The notes: generated from the sequence alone by a model not told the origin. 64,000 nt of DNA from CAWJMN01 sp963844055 (GCA_963844055.1 CAWJMN010000002.1:1736001-1800000), one strand, 5' to 3'; counted from the first letter of the stretch, positions 9,912 through 18,216 are shown. Program-made: numbers and translations.

Positions 9912-11376
9912 GGCCCCGCACTATGCCAACCCTTCGGCAAACCACTCCATGAATTCCACCCACTGCCAACGCTACCTGCCGGTACAAGATCGTCGTGACT
10001 TCCTGCGACATTCCGCCCTCGGTTTTGGCGCTTCGATCTTAGGGCTGCTCATGGCGCAAGACACAAAGGCCAGCGAAGGGAGCGCTGCTAATCCCCTGGC
10101 CCCCAAAGAGCCCCATTTTCCTGCCAAGGCGAAACGCGTCATCTTCTTCTTTGCCGTGGGTGGTCCCAGCCAACTGGAAACTTTCGATCCCAAACCTGCA
10201 CTCACCAAATACAACGGCCAGCCCATCCCGGAGAGCTTCAAAACCGAAGGGCTTTCGCTGCAATTCATGAAGGCCAGCGATGGCAAACTCATGGCGTCCC
10301 CCTTTCCCTTCGCCAAGCATGGCCAATCCGGGCTAGAGATGTCGTCGCTGTTTCCCAACTTGGCCAAACATGCCGACGACATCGCCGTCATCCGTTCTTG
10401 TCATCATGAATCGTTCATCCATGGCCCTGCGTTGTCGATCATGAACACCGGCTCTTCGCTGCTGGGCCATCCCAGTTCGGGGGCTTGGGTCACGTACGGC
10501 CTAGGAAGCATGACAGACAACCTCCCCGCCTACATGACCATGACCGATGGCGGCTTTCGTGCCGGACCGGCCATTAGCTACGGCAGCGGATTCCTCCCTG
10601 CGATTTATCAAGGTACGGTACTACGGGCCGAAGGCACGCCGATCTCGAACCTCAACGCCGCCGGTGCACCAGGCCAACAGCGCATGATGCTCGACGCGCT
10701 CAGTCGCTGGAACGGCCGCTTTGCCGCCGAACGTCCCGAGGACTCGCGCCTAGCTGCACAACTGGCCAACTACGAACTTGCCTATCGCATGCAAACGGCT
10801 GCGCCTGACCTCATCAACATCGCGGACGAGACCGCCCCGATTCGTGAACTGTACGGCGTAGATAAAGAGCCCACGGCAAAGTTCGGCCGCATGTGCCTAC
10901 TGGCCAGACGCATGGCAGAACGAGGCGTTCGATTCATCCAGCTATTCAATAACGACTGGGACGGCCATGGCGAGTGCGCCCAAAATCATACCGGCAACGC
11001 CTCTCGAACCGATCAGCCAATTGCCGCGCTGCTGACCGACCTAAAACAACGAGGCCTGCTCGACAGCACGCTCGTCGTTTGGGCCGGCGAATTCGGCCGC
11101 ACGCCTGTCATGCAAGGTTCCAACGGCCGCGATCATAGCCCCTACGGATTCAGCGTCTGGATGGCTGGCGGCGGCGTCCGTGGCGGACAGGCGATCGGCG
11201 CGACAGATGAACTCGGCTTCCGCGCTGTGGAACGGAAGGTCCATGTCCACGACCTGCACGCGACGATGCTGGCCGCACTCGGATTCGATCACGAACGGCT
11301 CACCTATCACTTCGAAGGCCGCAACCGACGCCTCACCGACGTCTTCGGCCACGTCATCAAAGAAGTGCTTGCCTAA
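9901..11376 (+). CDS. DUF1501 domain protein, Tat-type signal
   Basis: This 491-residue protein has a twin-arginine signal (DRRDFLRHSALGFGASILGLL), typical of DUF1501. The family sits in the alkaline phosphatase/sulfatase superfamily. Visible motifs include FAVGGPSQLETFDPK near residue 85, then HHESFIHGPA, the metal-site-like NDWDGHG and VWAGEFGRTP, and NGRDHSPYGFSVWMAGGGVRGG. Its enzymatic activity has not been established. The ATG at 9901 overlaps the end of the PSD1 gene, so translation is probably coupled and the two products are likely made in equal amounts and act together outside the cytoplasm. Confidence 0.92.
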   Translation: MSIKAPHYANPSANHSMNSTHCQRYLPVQDRRDFLRHSALGFGASILGLLMAQDTKASEGSAANPLAPKEPHFPAKAKRVIFFFAVGGPSQLETFDPKPALTKYNGQPIPESFKTEGLSLQFMKASDGKLMASPFPFAKHGQSGLEMSSLFPNLAKHADDIAVIRSCHHESFIHGPALSIMNTGSSLLGHPSSGAWVTYGLGSMTDNLPAYMTMTDGGFRAGPAISYGSGFLPAIYQGTVLRAEGTPISNLNAAGAPGQQRMMLDALSRWNGRFAAERPEDSRLAAQLANYELAYRMQTAAPDLINIADETAPIRELYGVDKEPTAKFGRMCLLARRMAERGVRFIQLFNNDWDGHGECAQNHTGNASRTDQPIAALLTDLKQRGLLDSTLVVWAGEFGRTPVMQGSNGRDHSPYGFSVWMAGGGVRGGQAIGATDELGFRAVERKVHVHDLHATMLAALGFDHERLTYHFEGRNRRLTDVFGHVIKEVLA

Positions 11377-11380
11377 ATAA

Positions 11381-11415
11381 AAGCCCCTCCCAGTGAATTT
11401 GGTGCGCAGGGGCTT
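11381..11415 (-). terminator. Rho-independent terminator (minus strand, possibly bidirectional stem)
   Basis: The arms AAGCCCCT (11381-11388) and AGGGGCTT (11408-11415) form an 8-base-pair stem. On the minus strand it is followed by TTTTATTT, so it fits termination of the SGNH hydrolase/membrane-protein operon that ends at 11545. It sits 4 bases after the DUF1501 stop and could also end that transcript, though there is no U tract in the plus direction. Confidence 0.65.
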
Positions 11416-11544
11416 GGGTGGCACTGGCAAGTTGCTCGAAACAGGAACTACCATTTTGCCGCAGCTCATTTCGAGCCTGGCCAGTGTTCTCCTGCGTTCG
11501 AAAACGGCCTGATACCTAAGCCCAGATGCCGTAGTTACCACCAC

Positions 11545-12276
11545 TTACTTCTTCCAAAACTCGCGAACCACTCGCTCCCATTCATCCGCCATCAGTTGAT
11601 GGCCACGATAGGTCGGGTGAACGCTGTCCCAAATCCAATAGTCCGCAGGGGCCCGCTTGGTCGCCTCGTCAAAGATGCGCTGAAACGGGACAAAGGCCGC
11701 CCCATGCTGTTTGGCCAGCTTGGCCGCAATCGCTTGCCGCGCCCGTTGCTTTTCATTCAGCGGCGACTTCGGATTCCAAAACGGCTCGCAAATCACCAAC
11801 TTTAGCTGAGGGTTGGCCCCTTTCGCATCGGTGATCAACTTGTCGTATACCTGCTCGTATTGTTCGAGCGATATACCACGGCCATCATCGTTCACGCCGA
11901 TCAAAATGCTCAGCACATCGGGCTTTAGGTCGAGCGTCTCTTTTTGCCAACGCTTCTCTAGTTCAAGCACCGTGTTGCCACTCACGCCCCGATTGAGAAA
12001 GTCGAGCTGTGCTTCGGGAAAGGCCGCTCCATGCCGGGCCGCAATGATAAAGGCATAGCCATGCCCCAAAATATGATTGGGGTCGGCATTGCGTCCACGG
12101 TTTCCATCGGTGATCGAGTCCCCTTGGAACAGGATCTTCGCGCCGCTTCCAAATGCAGCAATTGGCTCCACAGCACCAGCTGCCGCGCCAGTCACTAGCA
12201 GCACACTCATCATCACCAGCATCAGCGTTCGCTTGATCACTTTACTTGCCTCTTTCCAGGTCTTGGGCCAGCCCAT
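11545..12276 (-). CDS. Secreted SGNH/GDSL hydrolase
   Basis: This 243-residue enzyme has an N-terminal signal peptide (hydrophobic core at about residues 17-34). Block I is FQGDSITDG (S54), block III is IGVNDDGRG (the GxND motif), and block V is DSVHPTYRGHQLMA with the catalytic D and H. All three catalytic residues are therefore present. The family deacetylates or de-esterifies carbohydrates, lipids or platelet-activating-factor-like substrates. The ATG at 12276 lies 2 bases after the stop of the upstream membrane protein (a GTG at 12279 overlaps that stop), so the two are translationally coupled. Confidence 0.88.
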   Translation of the reverse strand: MGWPKTWKEASKVIKRTLMLVMMSVLLVTGAAAGAVEPIAAFGSGAKILFQGDSITDGNRGRNADPNHILGHGYAFIIAARHGAAFPEAQLDFLNRGVSGNTVLELEKRWQKETLDLKPDVLSILIGVNDDGRGISLEQYEQVYDKLITDAKGANPQLKLVICEPFWNPKSPLNEKQRARQAIAAKLAKQHGAAFVPFQRIFDEATKRAPADYWIWDSVHPTYRGHQLMADEWERVVREFWKK

Positions 12277-12278
12277 CA

Positions 12279-13448
12279 CTAAAGCACTAGCTCGATCAGC
12301 TTCATAAAAATCTCGTTCAGCGGAATCGCCGTCCCTACCAGCGGGATCATCGGAACGAGGATCGCCAAAAACAGTGTGACAAACGCCTTCACATCAAATG
12401 GAATCAGCCACATCCGATCCACATGCTCGTACGCCGTCGCAGCGCTGGCCAAGGTTTGAATGTCAGCATTTCCCAGCAGGCTTTCCTTGCTAGTCTTGTC
12501 ACGACGCTTGATCCACTTTTCGTCAAAGTCTCGATCATGCTCCCAGATCAGCTTGCCAAATTCCAGCAGCCCTTGAAACCGACAGCGAGAGAGCTGGCCA
12601 GAAAAGGAAAACAGCGGCAAATGCAAAACGGCCAGCGCGATGGCCGCATACACCATCACATGGTACTTCAAGCTGTCAATCGATTCGCCCCGATGCACAA
12701 TCTGATCTACAAATGCCGCAGAGAACACCGTCGACACCGCCATCAGCACCATCGAAAAGCTGGCCAGTCCCCAGCCGACAAAACCAACTCCCCCTGCACG
12801 ATCCGGATGCGTCGCGGTGAGCGCCAACTTCAAGCGAGAGACGCGAAATAAGAACCCGCCCCACAAGGCAAAGATCCAAATCCAGCGCAGCAGCATGAAA
12901 TACAAAATCGGCAAGCTGACCAGCGTGTACCACATTCCCGCCGGCGTCAGTGCGCCATTAATCCGTTCCCAGCTAGGATCCCCCGCGCTAAACCGAAGCC
13001 CCATTCGCGTTCCTAGCGAAATCGCCAGCGACAGCACCACAAGCAGCACAACCACCAGCTTTGAAAAACGAAGCCGTACGGCCCACGCCTTTGCCGCTTG
13101 AAAGCGAGGCAGCTCTTCGGCCGAAACCAGACCCATTTCCAAAAACTGCTTCGCCTGGGCCGCCAAACTTCGGGCCACGGTCAGCTTTGCAAACTCGAGC
13201 AGCGGCAGAACCACCAGGAATCTTGCCTGCACTTCCAGATCGTGCAAAAACGGCAACAGGATCTTCCCGCTCCACAGGTAGCCCGACGCCAGCGACAATA
13301 GCACTAGCGGCCCCCACGTCACCAGCCACAGCAGCAAGACCCGCCGCACACGCTCGCCAACCCGTGCGCCACCGCCGGCCATCCCCTCCAGCGTCCCTGG
13401 CTCCACCAGCGCGAATTCTCCCAGCGATTCGCCCTTCGACTTCGTCAT
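12279..13448 (-). CDS. Polytopic membrane protein of unknown function
   Basis: This 389-residue integral membrane protein has about eight hydrophobic segments, a short acidic cytoplasmic N terminus, and a large loop between the last two segments carrying a charged stretch (WEHDRDFDEKWIKRRDKTSKESLLGNADIQ). I recognise no family. Its stop overlaps the start region of the SGNH hydrolase, so the two form an operon; a membrane partner for a secreted esterase is a reasonable but untested guess. Confidence 0.75.
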   Translation of the reverse strand: MTKSKGESLGEFALVEPGTLEGMAGGGARVGERVRRVLLLWLVTWGPLVLLSLASGYLWSGKILLPFLHDLEVQARFLVVLPLLEFAKLTVARSLAAQAKQFLEMGLVSAEELPRFQAAKAWAVRLRFSKLVVVLLVVLSLAISLGTRMGLRFSAGDPSWERINGALTPAGMWYTLVSLPILYFMLLRWIWIFALWGGFLFRVSRLKLALTATHPDRAGGVGFVGWGLASFSMVLMAVSTVFSAAFVDQIVHRGESIDSLKYHVMVYAAIALAVLHLPLFSFSGQLSRCRFQGLLEFGKLIWEHDRDFDEKWIKRRDKTSKESLLGNADIQTLASAATAYEHVDRMWLIPFDVKAFVTLFLAILVPMIPLVGTAIPLNEIFMKLIELVL

Positions 13449-13585
13449 ACTTCGATCCTGCTTTCAACGAACCGCAAACCCTTGATCCCCTCTGACTAAA
13501 GAGGACCCATCCCCATCCTAAAAATAGTATAGTCGGAATCCCTGCTCCTATTTCGCAGGCAACCCGCAACAACAATCTCCCGTAG

Positions 13586-13603
13586 GTCAGGATTCATCCT
13601 GAC
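13586..13603. repeat. Short palindromic repeat, family A
   Basis: This is an 18-base palindrome, GTCAGGAT-TC-ATCCTGAC, flanked by GTAG. Matching copies lie at 15174-15191, 16962-16979 and 18217-18234, all within 5 kb. It sits in the gap downstream of the MarR gene and upstream of the membrane-protein gene. Confidence 0.8.
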
Positions 13604-13612
13604 GATTCCCCC

Positions 13613-14071
13613 TCAACGCTCCCCCTGCTGCCGCGATTGCATCAACTGCAACTCTTCTGCGGTAAGTGACTTGCCCAACAAGGCAACCACTTCGCGAGCC
13701 TCCTTCTCTTGCAGCTTTCCAAAGAAGGTTTGGGCCAGCACCTTCCGCCGCTTGGCGATTTCGCTGACCAGCTTGCGCCCTTTGGCGGTGATTTTGACAT
13801 GATTGGCCCGTTTGTCATCGTTGCTACTTTGGCGAACGATGTGCCCCTCCTGCTCCAATCGCTTCAGCCCGCGACCGGCGTTCGTCCGATCAATCGTAAG
13901 CGACTTAGTTAAGGTGTCTTGTGGCGCGGTTCCCCCGGCCTGGCAAAGCAAGCTAAGTAGCCGCGCCTCCGTATGGTTCAGCCCCAGCGGCGCAAAGCAT
14001 TGCTCGGCCGTCTGATACCGCCGCCGCGCCAGCACGCCAATCAGGTCGAACAAGGTAAAGAAAGCGTCCAT
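13613..14071 (-). CDS. MarR-family transcriptional regulator
   Basis: This is a 152-residue regulator. A winged helix-turn-helix spans about residues 30-100 (LNHTEARLLSLLCQAGG, DTLTKSLTIDRTNAGRGLKRLEQ, then a wing with the family's D-x-R residues, DDKRANHV). Flanking N- and C-terminal helices form the dimer interface. MarR proteins usually repress a neighbouring gene and themselves and are released by small phenolic or oxidising ligands. The divergent methyltransferase at 14266 is the obvious candidate target, with an imperfect palindrome between them. Confidence 0.88.
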   Translation of the reverse strand: MDAFFTLFDLIGVLARRRYQTAEQCFAPLGLNHTEARLLSLLCQAGGTAPQDTLTKSLTIDRTNAGRGLKRLEQEGHIVRQSSNDDKRANHVKITAKGRKLVSEIAKRRKVLAQTFFGKLQEKEAREVVALLGKSLTAEELQLMQSRQQGER

Positions 14072-14109
14072 ACAACAATTCCACTTGACCCAGGGGATGG
14101 CCCCCTCTA

Positions 14110-14137
14110 ATAATATGCGTGCACACGCACGTATTAT
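14110..14137. promoter_or_regulatory. Putative MarR operator and promoter
   Basis: This 28-base imperfect palindrome has perfect 6-base outer arms (ATAATA at 14110-14115, TATTAT at 14132-14137) around a GTGCACACGCAC core. On the minus strand a TATAAT (14133-14138) lies about 60 bases before the MarR start and would be overlapped by a bound dimer. The position between divergent genes fits autoregulation by the MarR protein. Confidence 0.6.
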
Positions 14138-14265
14138 AGTCGGGTAGCTCAGGTTTTTAAACCTGGGTCGCGCAAGCGGTGGGAGGTCAGGGCATTTGTT
14201 GCGAGCAGCTTATGCGGCTTTGCCCCATACGAGACCTCCCTACCCTTTTGGAAAGAGGACCATCG

Positions 14266-14850
14266 ATGAGTCAGGACACGAGCAAAAGTGAAATCGAAAA
14301 ACGTCTCGGCCCACGATTTACTCGAGTCGCTCAAGATGGTGCCTTGGCCCTGGCGGAGCTGAATTTGCCCCCGCATGCCGCCGTCTTGGATGTGGGGACC
14401 GGCAAGGGAACGTTTGCGATCTACTTGGCCTCGCAAGGGTTTGAGGTCCTTACCGGCGAACCCAGCACAGACGCCACGCAATACGCCAATCAGGACTGGG
14501 CGGTGCAGGCGCAGGAAGCAGGCGTTTTGGACCGAATCCGATTTGAGCCCTTCGATGCCAACCACATGCCCTTCGCGGCCAAGCGCTTTGATGCCGTCTT
14601 CTTCTTTGGCGTGCTGCACCACATTGCCGAAGAGGATCGTCCGGCCGTTTTGCGTGAAGCCCTACGCGTGGTGAAGGACTCCGGCGCGGTGGTCTTTTTC
14701 GAGCCTCGGCAGGCGATGCTCGAAATCGTCTGGCAGACCGATCCGCACCATCCCCCTGCCGCCAATCCTTCGATCTATCTAGGCGACGCCCCCGTGCAAT
14801 CGCGCTTCATCGAAGGAGCGTGGATGGATTTGTATGTTTTGAGGAAGTGA
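14266..14850 (+). CDS. Class I SAM-dependent methyltransferase
   Basis: This is a 194-residue methyltransferase. Motif I is VLDVGTGKGTFAIYLA (about residues 44-59), followed by an acidic residue after the second strand. FEPFDANHMPF and FDAVFFFGVLHHI (motif IV region) follow, then REALRVVKDSGAVVFFEP (motifs V-VI). The substrate cannot be read. The start at 14266 follows GAAAGAGGA at a good spacing. A near-copy of its last third lies 0.8 kb downstream at 15622-15796, separated by a small membrane-protein gene on the other strand. It is divergent from the MarR regulator and probably under its control. Confidence 0.85.
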   Translation: MSQDTSKSEIEKRLGPRFTRVAQDGALALAELNLPPHAAVLDVGTGKGTFAIYLASQGFEVLTGEPSTDATQYANQDWAVQAQEAGVLDRIRFEPFDANHMPFAAKRFDAVFFFGVLHHIAEEDRPAVLREALRVVKDSGAVVFFEPRQAMLEIVWQTDPHHPPAANPSIYLGDAPVQSRFIEGAWMDLYVLRK

Positions 14851-15085
14851 GGGGGACATAGGGGGCTTGCGCTTGGCCATTATGGATTCGCGCTTGCGAC
14901 GCGAAGGCACGGGCAGCGCTTGTGAAAGGTCGCCGGCGTTTGGCAGCGCGGAGGGGACCGTCAGGATAATATGTGCTTCTGAGAAGTTGGCTCGAAAGGA
15001 AGATGGAGCGATTTGAGAATGGAGAAACGTCTTTGACGCGGCAAGATGCCACGTCTACTAAAGAGGAGTGGCGGGCCGCTGTTTT

Positions 15086-15097
15086 GTCAGGCCTGAC
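15086..15097. repeat. Short palindrome GTCAGGCCTGAC, family A variant
   Basis: This 12-base perfect palindrome occurs again at 24541-24552 and 24999-25010. A nearby TGACCTAC or GGTCAG motif links it to family A. Confidence 0.7.
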
Positions 15098-15173
15098 GGC
15101 ACTGACCTACACGAGGAAGGCAGAAGGTTCCGTTGCCCAATGGCGATTATGCTGAGGCAGCGCGGAGGAGATC

Positions 15174-15191
15174 GTCAGGATAAATCCTGAC
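15174..15191. repeat. Short palindromic repeat, family A
   Basis: The sequence is GTCAGGAT-AA-ATCCTGAC, preceded by a GCGCGGAGGAGATC-like flank and followed by CTACAGGA. The flanks are conserved in the copies at 16962 and 18217, so the repeated unit extends beyond the palindrome to about 40 bases. Confidence 0.85.
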
Positions 15192-15229
15192 CTACAGGAC
15201 TTTCTATTTGCCGCCGCTGGAAACATCCT

Positions 15230-15251
15230 CACTGCTGGCAAGCCAGCAGTG
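15230..15251. repeat. Short palindromic repeat, family B
   Basis: The sequence is CACTGCTGGC-AA-GCCAGCAGTG, a perfect 10-base inverted repeat. The second copy is at 17940-17961 with TC in the loop. Confidence 0.8.
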
Positions 15252-15262
15252 GCATCAGACGG

Positions 15263-15565
15263 TCAATCAATATGCCTGAACCTCGAAAACAAGCCGATGA
15301 GTAATAAGTCAGATACTGCGATAAATGCAAATAGCCATACTAACCCAATCCGTAGTGCCAAGCGATCATCGGGCATCGTAGCGGGCTGATTAAAGAGGAT
15401 GAACACACATGTTGCAGAAGAAAGACAACATGCCAATACACAAATGGATACAACGTACCGTGTCCGTATTAGGTGGCGTCGCAAATACCAGTGACGCCAT
15501 ATCCTGGCTGTCCAAAGCAAAAAGACAATCGCACTCAGGATGAAATATAGTACACCGACTAGCAT
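15263..15565 (-). CDS. Small membrane protein, unknown
   Basis: This 100-residue protein has three hydrophobic segments (about residues 3-20, 38-57 and 72-93) separated by basic loops. The ATG at 15565 has a strong ribosome-binding site, GGGAGGGA, 5 bases upstream. I recognise no family. It lies between the methyltransferase and its truncated copy, so it may have arrived with the event that made that duplication. Confidence 0.65.
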   Translation of the reverse strand: MLVGVLYFILSAIVFLLWTARIWRHWYLRRHLIRTRYVVSICVLACCLSSATCVFILFNQPATMPDDRLALRIGLVWLFAFIAVSDLLLIGLFSRFRHID

Positions 15566-15621
15566 GAATATCCCTCCCTTAAAACAATTTATCACAAATG
15601 GGCGCTGTCGATTCGCGGGGT

Positions 15622-15796
15622 GATTCCGGCATGGTGGTCTTTTTCGAACCTCGGCACGCGATGCTCGAAATCGTCTGGCAAACCGATCCGCACCATCCCC
15701 CTGCCGCCAATCCTTCGATCTATCTAGGCGACGCCCCCCGTGCAATCGCGCTTCATCGAAGGAGCGTGGATGGATTTGTATATCTTTCGACAGTAA
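15622..15796 (+). pseudogene. Truncated, frameshifted copy of the methyltransferase 3' end
   Basis: About 160 bases match the end of the methyltransferase gene (14677-14837) with only a handful of substitutions, starting at the codons for DSG(A/M)VVFFEP. One extra C in the CCCCCC run at about 15736 shifts the frame. Beyond the near-identical block the last codons differ in DNA but still encode a similar end (DLYIFRQ versus DLYVLRK). The fragment may therefore come from a diverged paralogue rather than a very recent copy. No start or N-terminal domain remains. Confidence 0.8.
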
Positions 15797-15932
15797 GCTG
15801 CGACGGTGTATCGGCACGAAATTGCAACCTTTACCATATTGTATTCCGCCTAGACGCACCAATTCCAATCGCTTATCCACATAGGTCCACGGGTTAGTAC
15901 CTGGACTATTGGTCCAAAAGGAAAATAGCCAC

Positions 15933-16343
15933 ATGATTTCAATTGGTGCAGTATTTCGAGGGCCTGAGCTACAAGACTCACGAATAGATCTAGCAATCCG
16001 TGCAGCGGGAAAAGCGGCTAAAACGCTTCGCGGTGAATTTGAGATTGGCAACAGTCCCGCCATCAACGTCGTGTTTTATGTGCCAGGCAGCACTGGTAGA
16101 CTTGATTGGGATGGAATACGAGATTCGAAATTCTCCCGCCAGCAACAGCTCCTCATGATACAGGTTGCGGTTCCTGATGAGATTATTCTTTCCACGAAGG
16201 CAGACTTGTTCGTAATCGAAAGCCTTTACGGTGCTAACGCCGTGGCTTTCGAGTTTTTTCGGCAAAAGGGAATGCAGTTTCCGCTGGCTGACGCAGAAAA
16301 ACTGGTATCTGAAATCGACGCCAGCATCCCCAAGGTCGCTTAA
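15933..16343 (+). CDS. Hypothetical protein
   Basis: This 136-residue soluble protein has a mixed alpha/beta composition and no signal peptide. It contains no motif I can assign. The size, isolation and low-copy context resemble the immunity-like orphan proteins elsewhere in the window, but nothing in the sequence proves that. The ATG at 15933 is preceded by AAAAGGAAAA, a plausible ribosome-binding site. Confidence 0.6.
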   Translation: MISIGAVFRGPELQDSRIDLAIRAAGKAAKTLRGEFEIGNSPAINVVFYVPGSTGRLDWDGIRDSKFSRQQQLLMIQVAVPDEIILSTKADLFVIESLYGANAVAFEFFRQKGMQFPLADAEKLVSEIDASIPKVA

Positions 16344-16351
16344 GCGTGTAG

Positions 16352-16371
16352 CACCAGATCATGATCCGGTG
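16352..16371. repeat. Imperfect palindromic repeat, family C
   Basis: CACCAGATCATGATCCGGTG is preceded by GTAG and followed by CGGCC. It matches the unit at 35335-35354 (CACCGGTTC-TT-GAACCGGTG with the same GTAG and GGCC flanks). Confidence 0.6.
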
Positions 16372-16429
16372 CGGCCGTGGGCTATGGAAGTCACTATGCT
16401 TGCCGAGGCTAGATCGTCGCTGCCTGGCC

Positions 16430-16891
16430 TTATCGCCGGGACATGAAATAGTAAGCTCGCCCTTGTAGCCGGTCATAAGCCACCTCTACACCGCCGCGAC
16501 CCGACATGTCGTCGTAAACGAGCCCTGTGCTAATTGTTGCCCATCGTGATTGAAGGGGGACAAACGGAGTCGGCGATTTTCCGTTTGCGGAGGCCCGTTG
16601 CGGGTTCTCGTAGTAGCAATACCGCGTGACCACTATTGAGGAGGTGATCGGAGAGAGTTTTCCCGGCGACCATCTCACAAACTCGGCTTCCGAAATATCG
16701 AACTCATACGCGACGTGAGTAAACGTCTTGTGGTAGGAGACGTTGGTAGCCGTTGGAGGAAGCCACTCGACCGAGGCTTCATTCTCGCCATATTCAACAT
16801 GCACTAGCAGCGTGTACAGCCCGTGAGCAAACCAGATTGCCAAGCTGATTAGCGTAAGTGCGGCAAACAGTTGTTTGAGCGTGAATCGCAT
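16430..16891 (-). CDS. Single-pass membrane-anchored protein, unknown
   Basis: This 153-residue protein starts MRFTLKQLFAALTLISL, a basic N terminus followed by one transmembrane helix (about residues 8-28). The remaining 120 residues probably lie outside the cytoplasm by the positive-inside rule. Short 'RF-T/S-L-x-x-LF' anchors of this type recur in planctomycete hypothetical proteins, and the LRR proteins in this window have a related anchor. No family is recognised for the outer domain. A longer start at 16927 would add 12 residues before the anchor and is less likely. Confidence 0.65.
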   Translation of the reverse strand: MRFTLKQLFAALTLISLAIWFAHGLYTLLVHVEYGENEASVEWLPPTATNVSYHKTFTHVAYEFDISEAEFVRWSPGKLSPITSSIVVTRYCYYENPQRASANGKSPTPFVPLQSRWATISTGLVYDDMSGRGGVEVAYDRLQGRAYYFMSRR

Positions 16892-17304
16892 GAAGTCAAT
16901 TGTAAACGCGAATGGCCCGGCCGCCAAAAGGTTTCCTGCGTTTTGTAGCGCGGAGGGTATCGTCAGGATAAATCCTGACCTACAGGAACTTGGATCTTTG
17001 CTGGCGTAGCTGGCCGACGAAGATGCCAGGATGACAATTCACGCATGGCCTCATTATCAGCGATCCGAGCAATGGGCCAATGAAGGACTCCTTGGTCATT
17101 GGCGCTCTTCGTCCTTTTAGCTTCAGCGCTTCAGCGTTGGTACCGCTCGCTCCCCCGCCCTGCGCCTTCGGATGCCATCCAGGCGCCGAAGTCATCATCC
17201 GGCGATCGCCCATGCCCGCCGTGCCTTCCACCAACATTTCTTTCCCGCCGCAGGTTCGGCAAACCAACCTGTTCGCGTCGCGAAATTGTCTGTCACGTCG
17301 ACGA
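16892..17304. other. Intergenic region with a family A repeat
   Basis: The region holds the family A palindrome at 16962-16979. A minus-strand open frame at 16980-17267 contains CRTCGG and CVNCH pairs. It has only a TTG start and no recognisable domain, and I do not call it. Confidence 0.5.
16962..16979. repeat. Short palindromic repeat, family A
   Basis: GTCAGGAT-AA-ATCCTGAC with the upstream TTTTGTAGCGCGGAG and downstream CTACAGGA flanks shared with the copy at 15174. Confidence 0.85.
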
Positions 17305-17868
17305 TCAAGTTGCCCAGTCCATTTCGGTCGGCGCGTAGAGACCGAGACTCTTCAGTCCAGCCATGGCTTCATACAGACGATCCGAGATTAGCAGGTTTGA
17401 AAGATACTCCGTGTCGCGCGCCGCATCATACGAACCAAGACATCCGTCCTTGTAAACAGCTTGCTCGAAGCGCATTATCGATTTTGTGCCCGGCACGCAC
17501 TTGTAGCTCGATTTCTCGTGATCCAACCCATGGACGCTATGTATCATGACGATCACAGAATAGTCGTTAATCACTCCATCCTTGCAACTGATTTTGGCCG
17601 GAATCAGTTGAACATCGTTGGGACATGTCTGCCGCAGTACCTCGGCGACGGCAGGGCTTACCAATGGTACGAGAGCATTGTTGCCTAAGTCGTCAAGCTC
17701 ACGCAACGTTGAAACGGCAGCGGCGAACCTGAAACGGGGCGGTTTCGACGGCAATTCCTCCAAGGGTTTCCCCCGTTTCAACGCAAATCGATCCGGTCCG
17801 CGTTCGCGGTCGTACTCACCAAGCAGTGTCTCCGGGTAATCATCGGGGATCTTCCATAGGTAGACCAT
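17305..17868 (-). CDS. Imm11/DUF1629-like protein
   Basis: This 187-residue soluble protein resembles the DUF1629 (Imm11) family. It has a central SPAVAEVLRQ with a hydrophobic segment on each side, then QLIPAKISCKDGVINDYSVIVMIHSVHGLDHEKS. An FEQAVYKDG stretch follows, and the C-terminal LLISDRLYEAMAGLKSLGLYAPT matches the family's usual 'vSe.l.eal...gltgl.f' ending. DUF1629 proteins are found as immunity proteins next to polymorphic toxins and also alone. No toxin is next to it here. Assignment is from motif pattern only. The ATG at 17868 is preferred over the adjacent GTG. Confidence 0.65.
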   Translation of the reverse strand: MVYLWKIPDDYPETLLGEYDRERGPDRFALKRGKPLEELPSKPPRFRFAAAVSTLRELDDLGNNALVPLVSPAVAEVLRQTCPNDVQLIPAKISCKDGVINDYSVIVMIHSVHGLDHEKSSYKCVPGTKSIMRFEQAVYKDGCLGSYDAARDTEYLSNLLISDRLYEAMAGLKSLGLYAPTEMDWAT

Positions 17869-17939
17869 CACATGTTCCTTTTATTCTGCCCAGGGCCGCA
17901 TGTTCTTGTTCAAGGCTCGATCTCCGGATCGCCGGGTGC

Positions 17940-17961
17940 CACTGCTGGCTCGCCAGCAGTG
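17940..17961. repeat. Short palindromic repeat, family B
   Basis: CACTGCTGGC-TC-GCCAGCAGTG, a perfect 10-base inverted repeat matching the copy at 15230-15251. Confidence 0.8.
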
Positions 17962-18216
17962 CGGTTGTTGCTGACCTGAGTGGCATGCCCTGGAGGGACC
18001 TGCTGAAGGCATGGTTCTCCGCTACTGCCAAACCTTCGTGATTATATCTTGACGCACCGACAAATAGTGGCAGTGGTGCGCCCACATTCGTCAAGCCTAT
18101 CGTCGCTGACGCTTCCGGTTCTGAAGATGCATGACAAGGAGACAGTTGCGGAACGAGGAAGGCAAAGAGGTTGAGATGCCCAATGGCGGTGATGCTGGGG
18201 CGACGCGGAGAGCATC

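Larger units (their letters stand above)
14851..15262. other. Intergenic region with short palindromic repeats
   Basis: No gene is seen. The region holds a degenerate half copy of family A (14959-14970), the related palindrome GTCAGGCCTGAC (15086-15097), a full family A copy (15174-15191), and a family B palindrome (15230-15251, CACTGCTGGC-AA-GCCAGCAGTG). It forms the left part of the segment between the intact methyltransferase and its partial copy. Confidence 0.7.

Noticed and set aside
16980..17267. Minus-strand open frame with CRTCGG and CVNCH pairs
   Set aside because: Only a TTG start, runs upstream into the Imm11-like gene in another frame, and no domain beyond the cysteine pairs.
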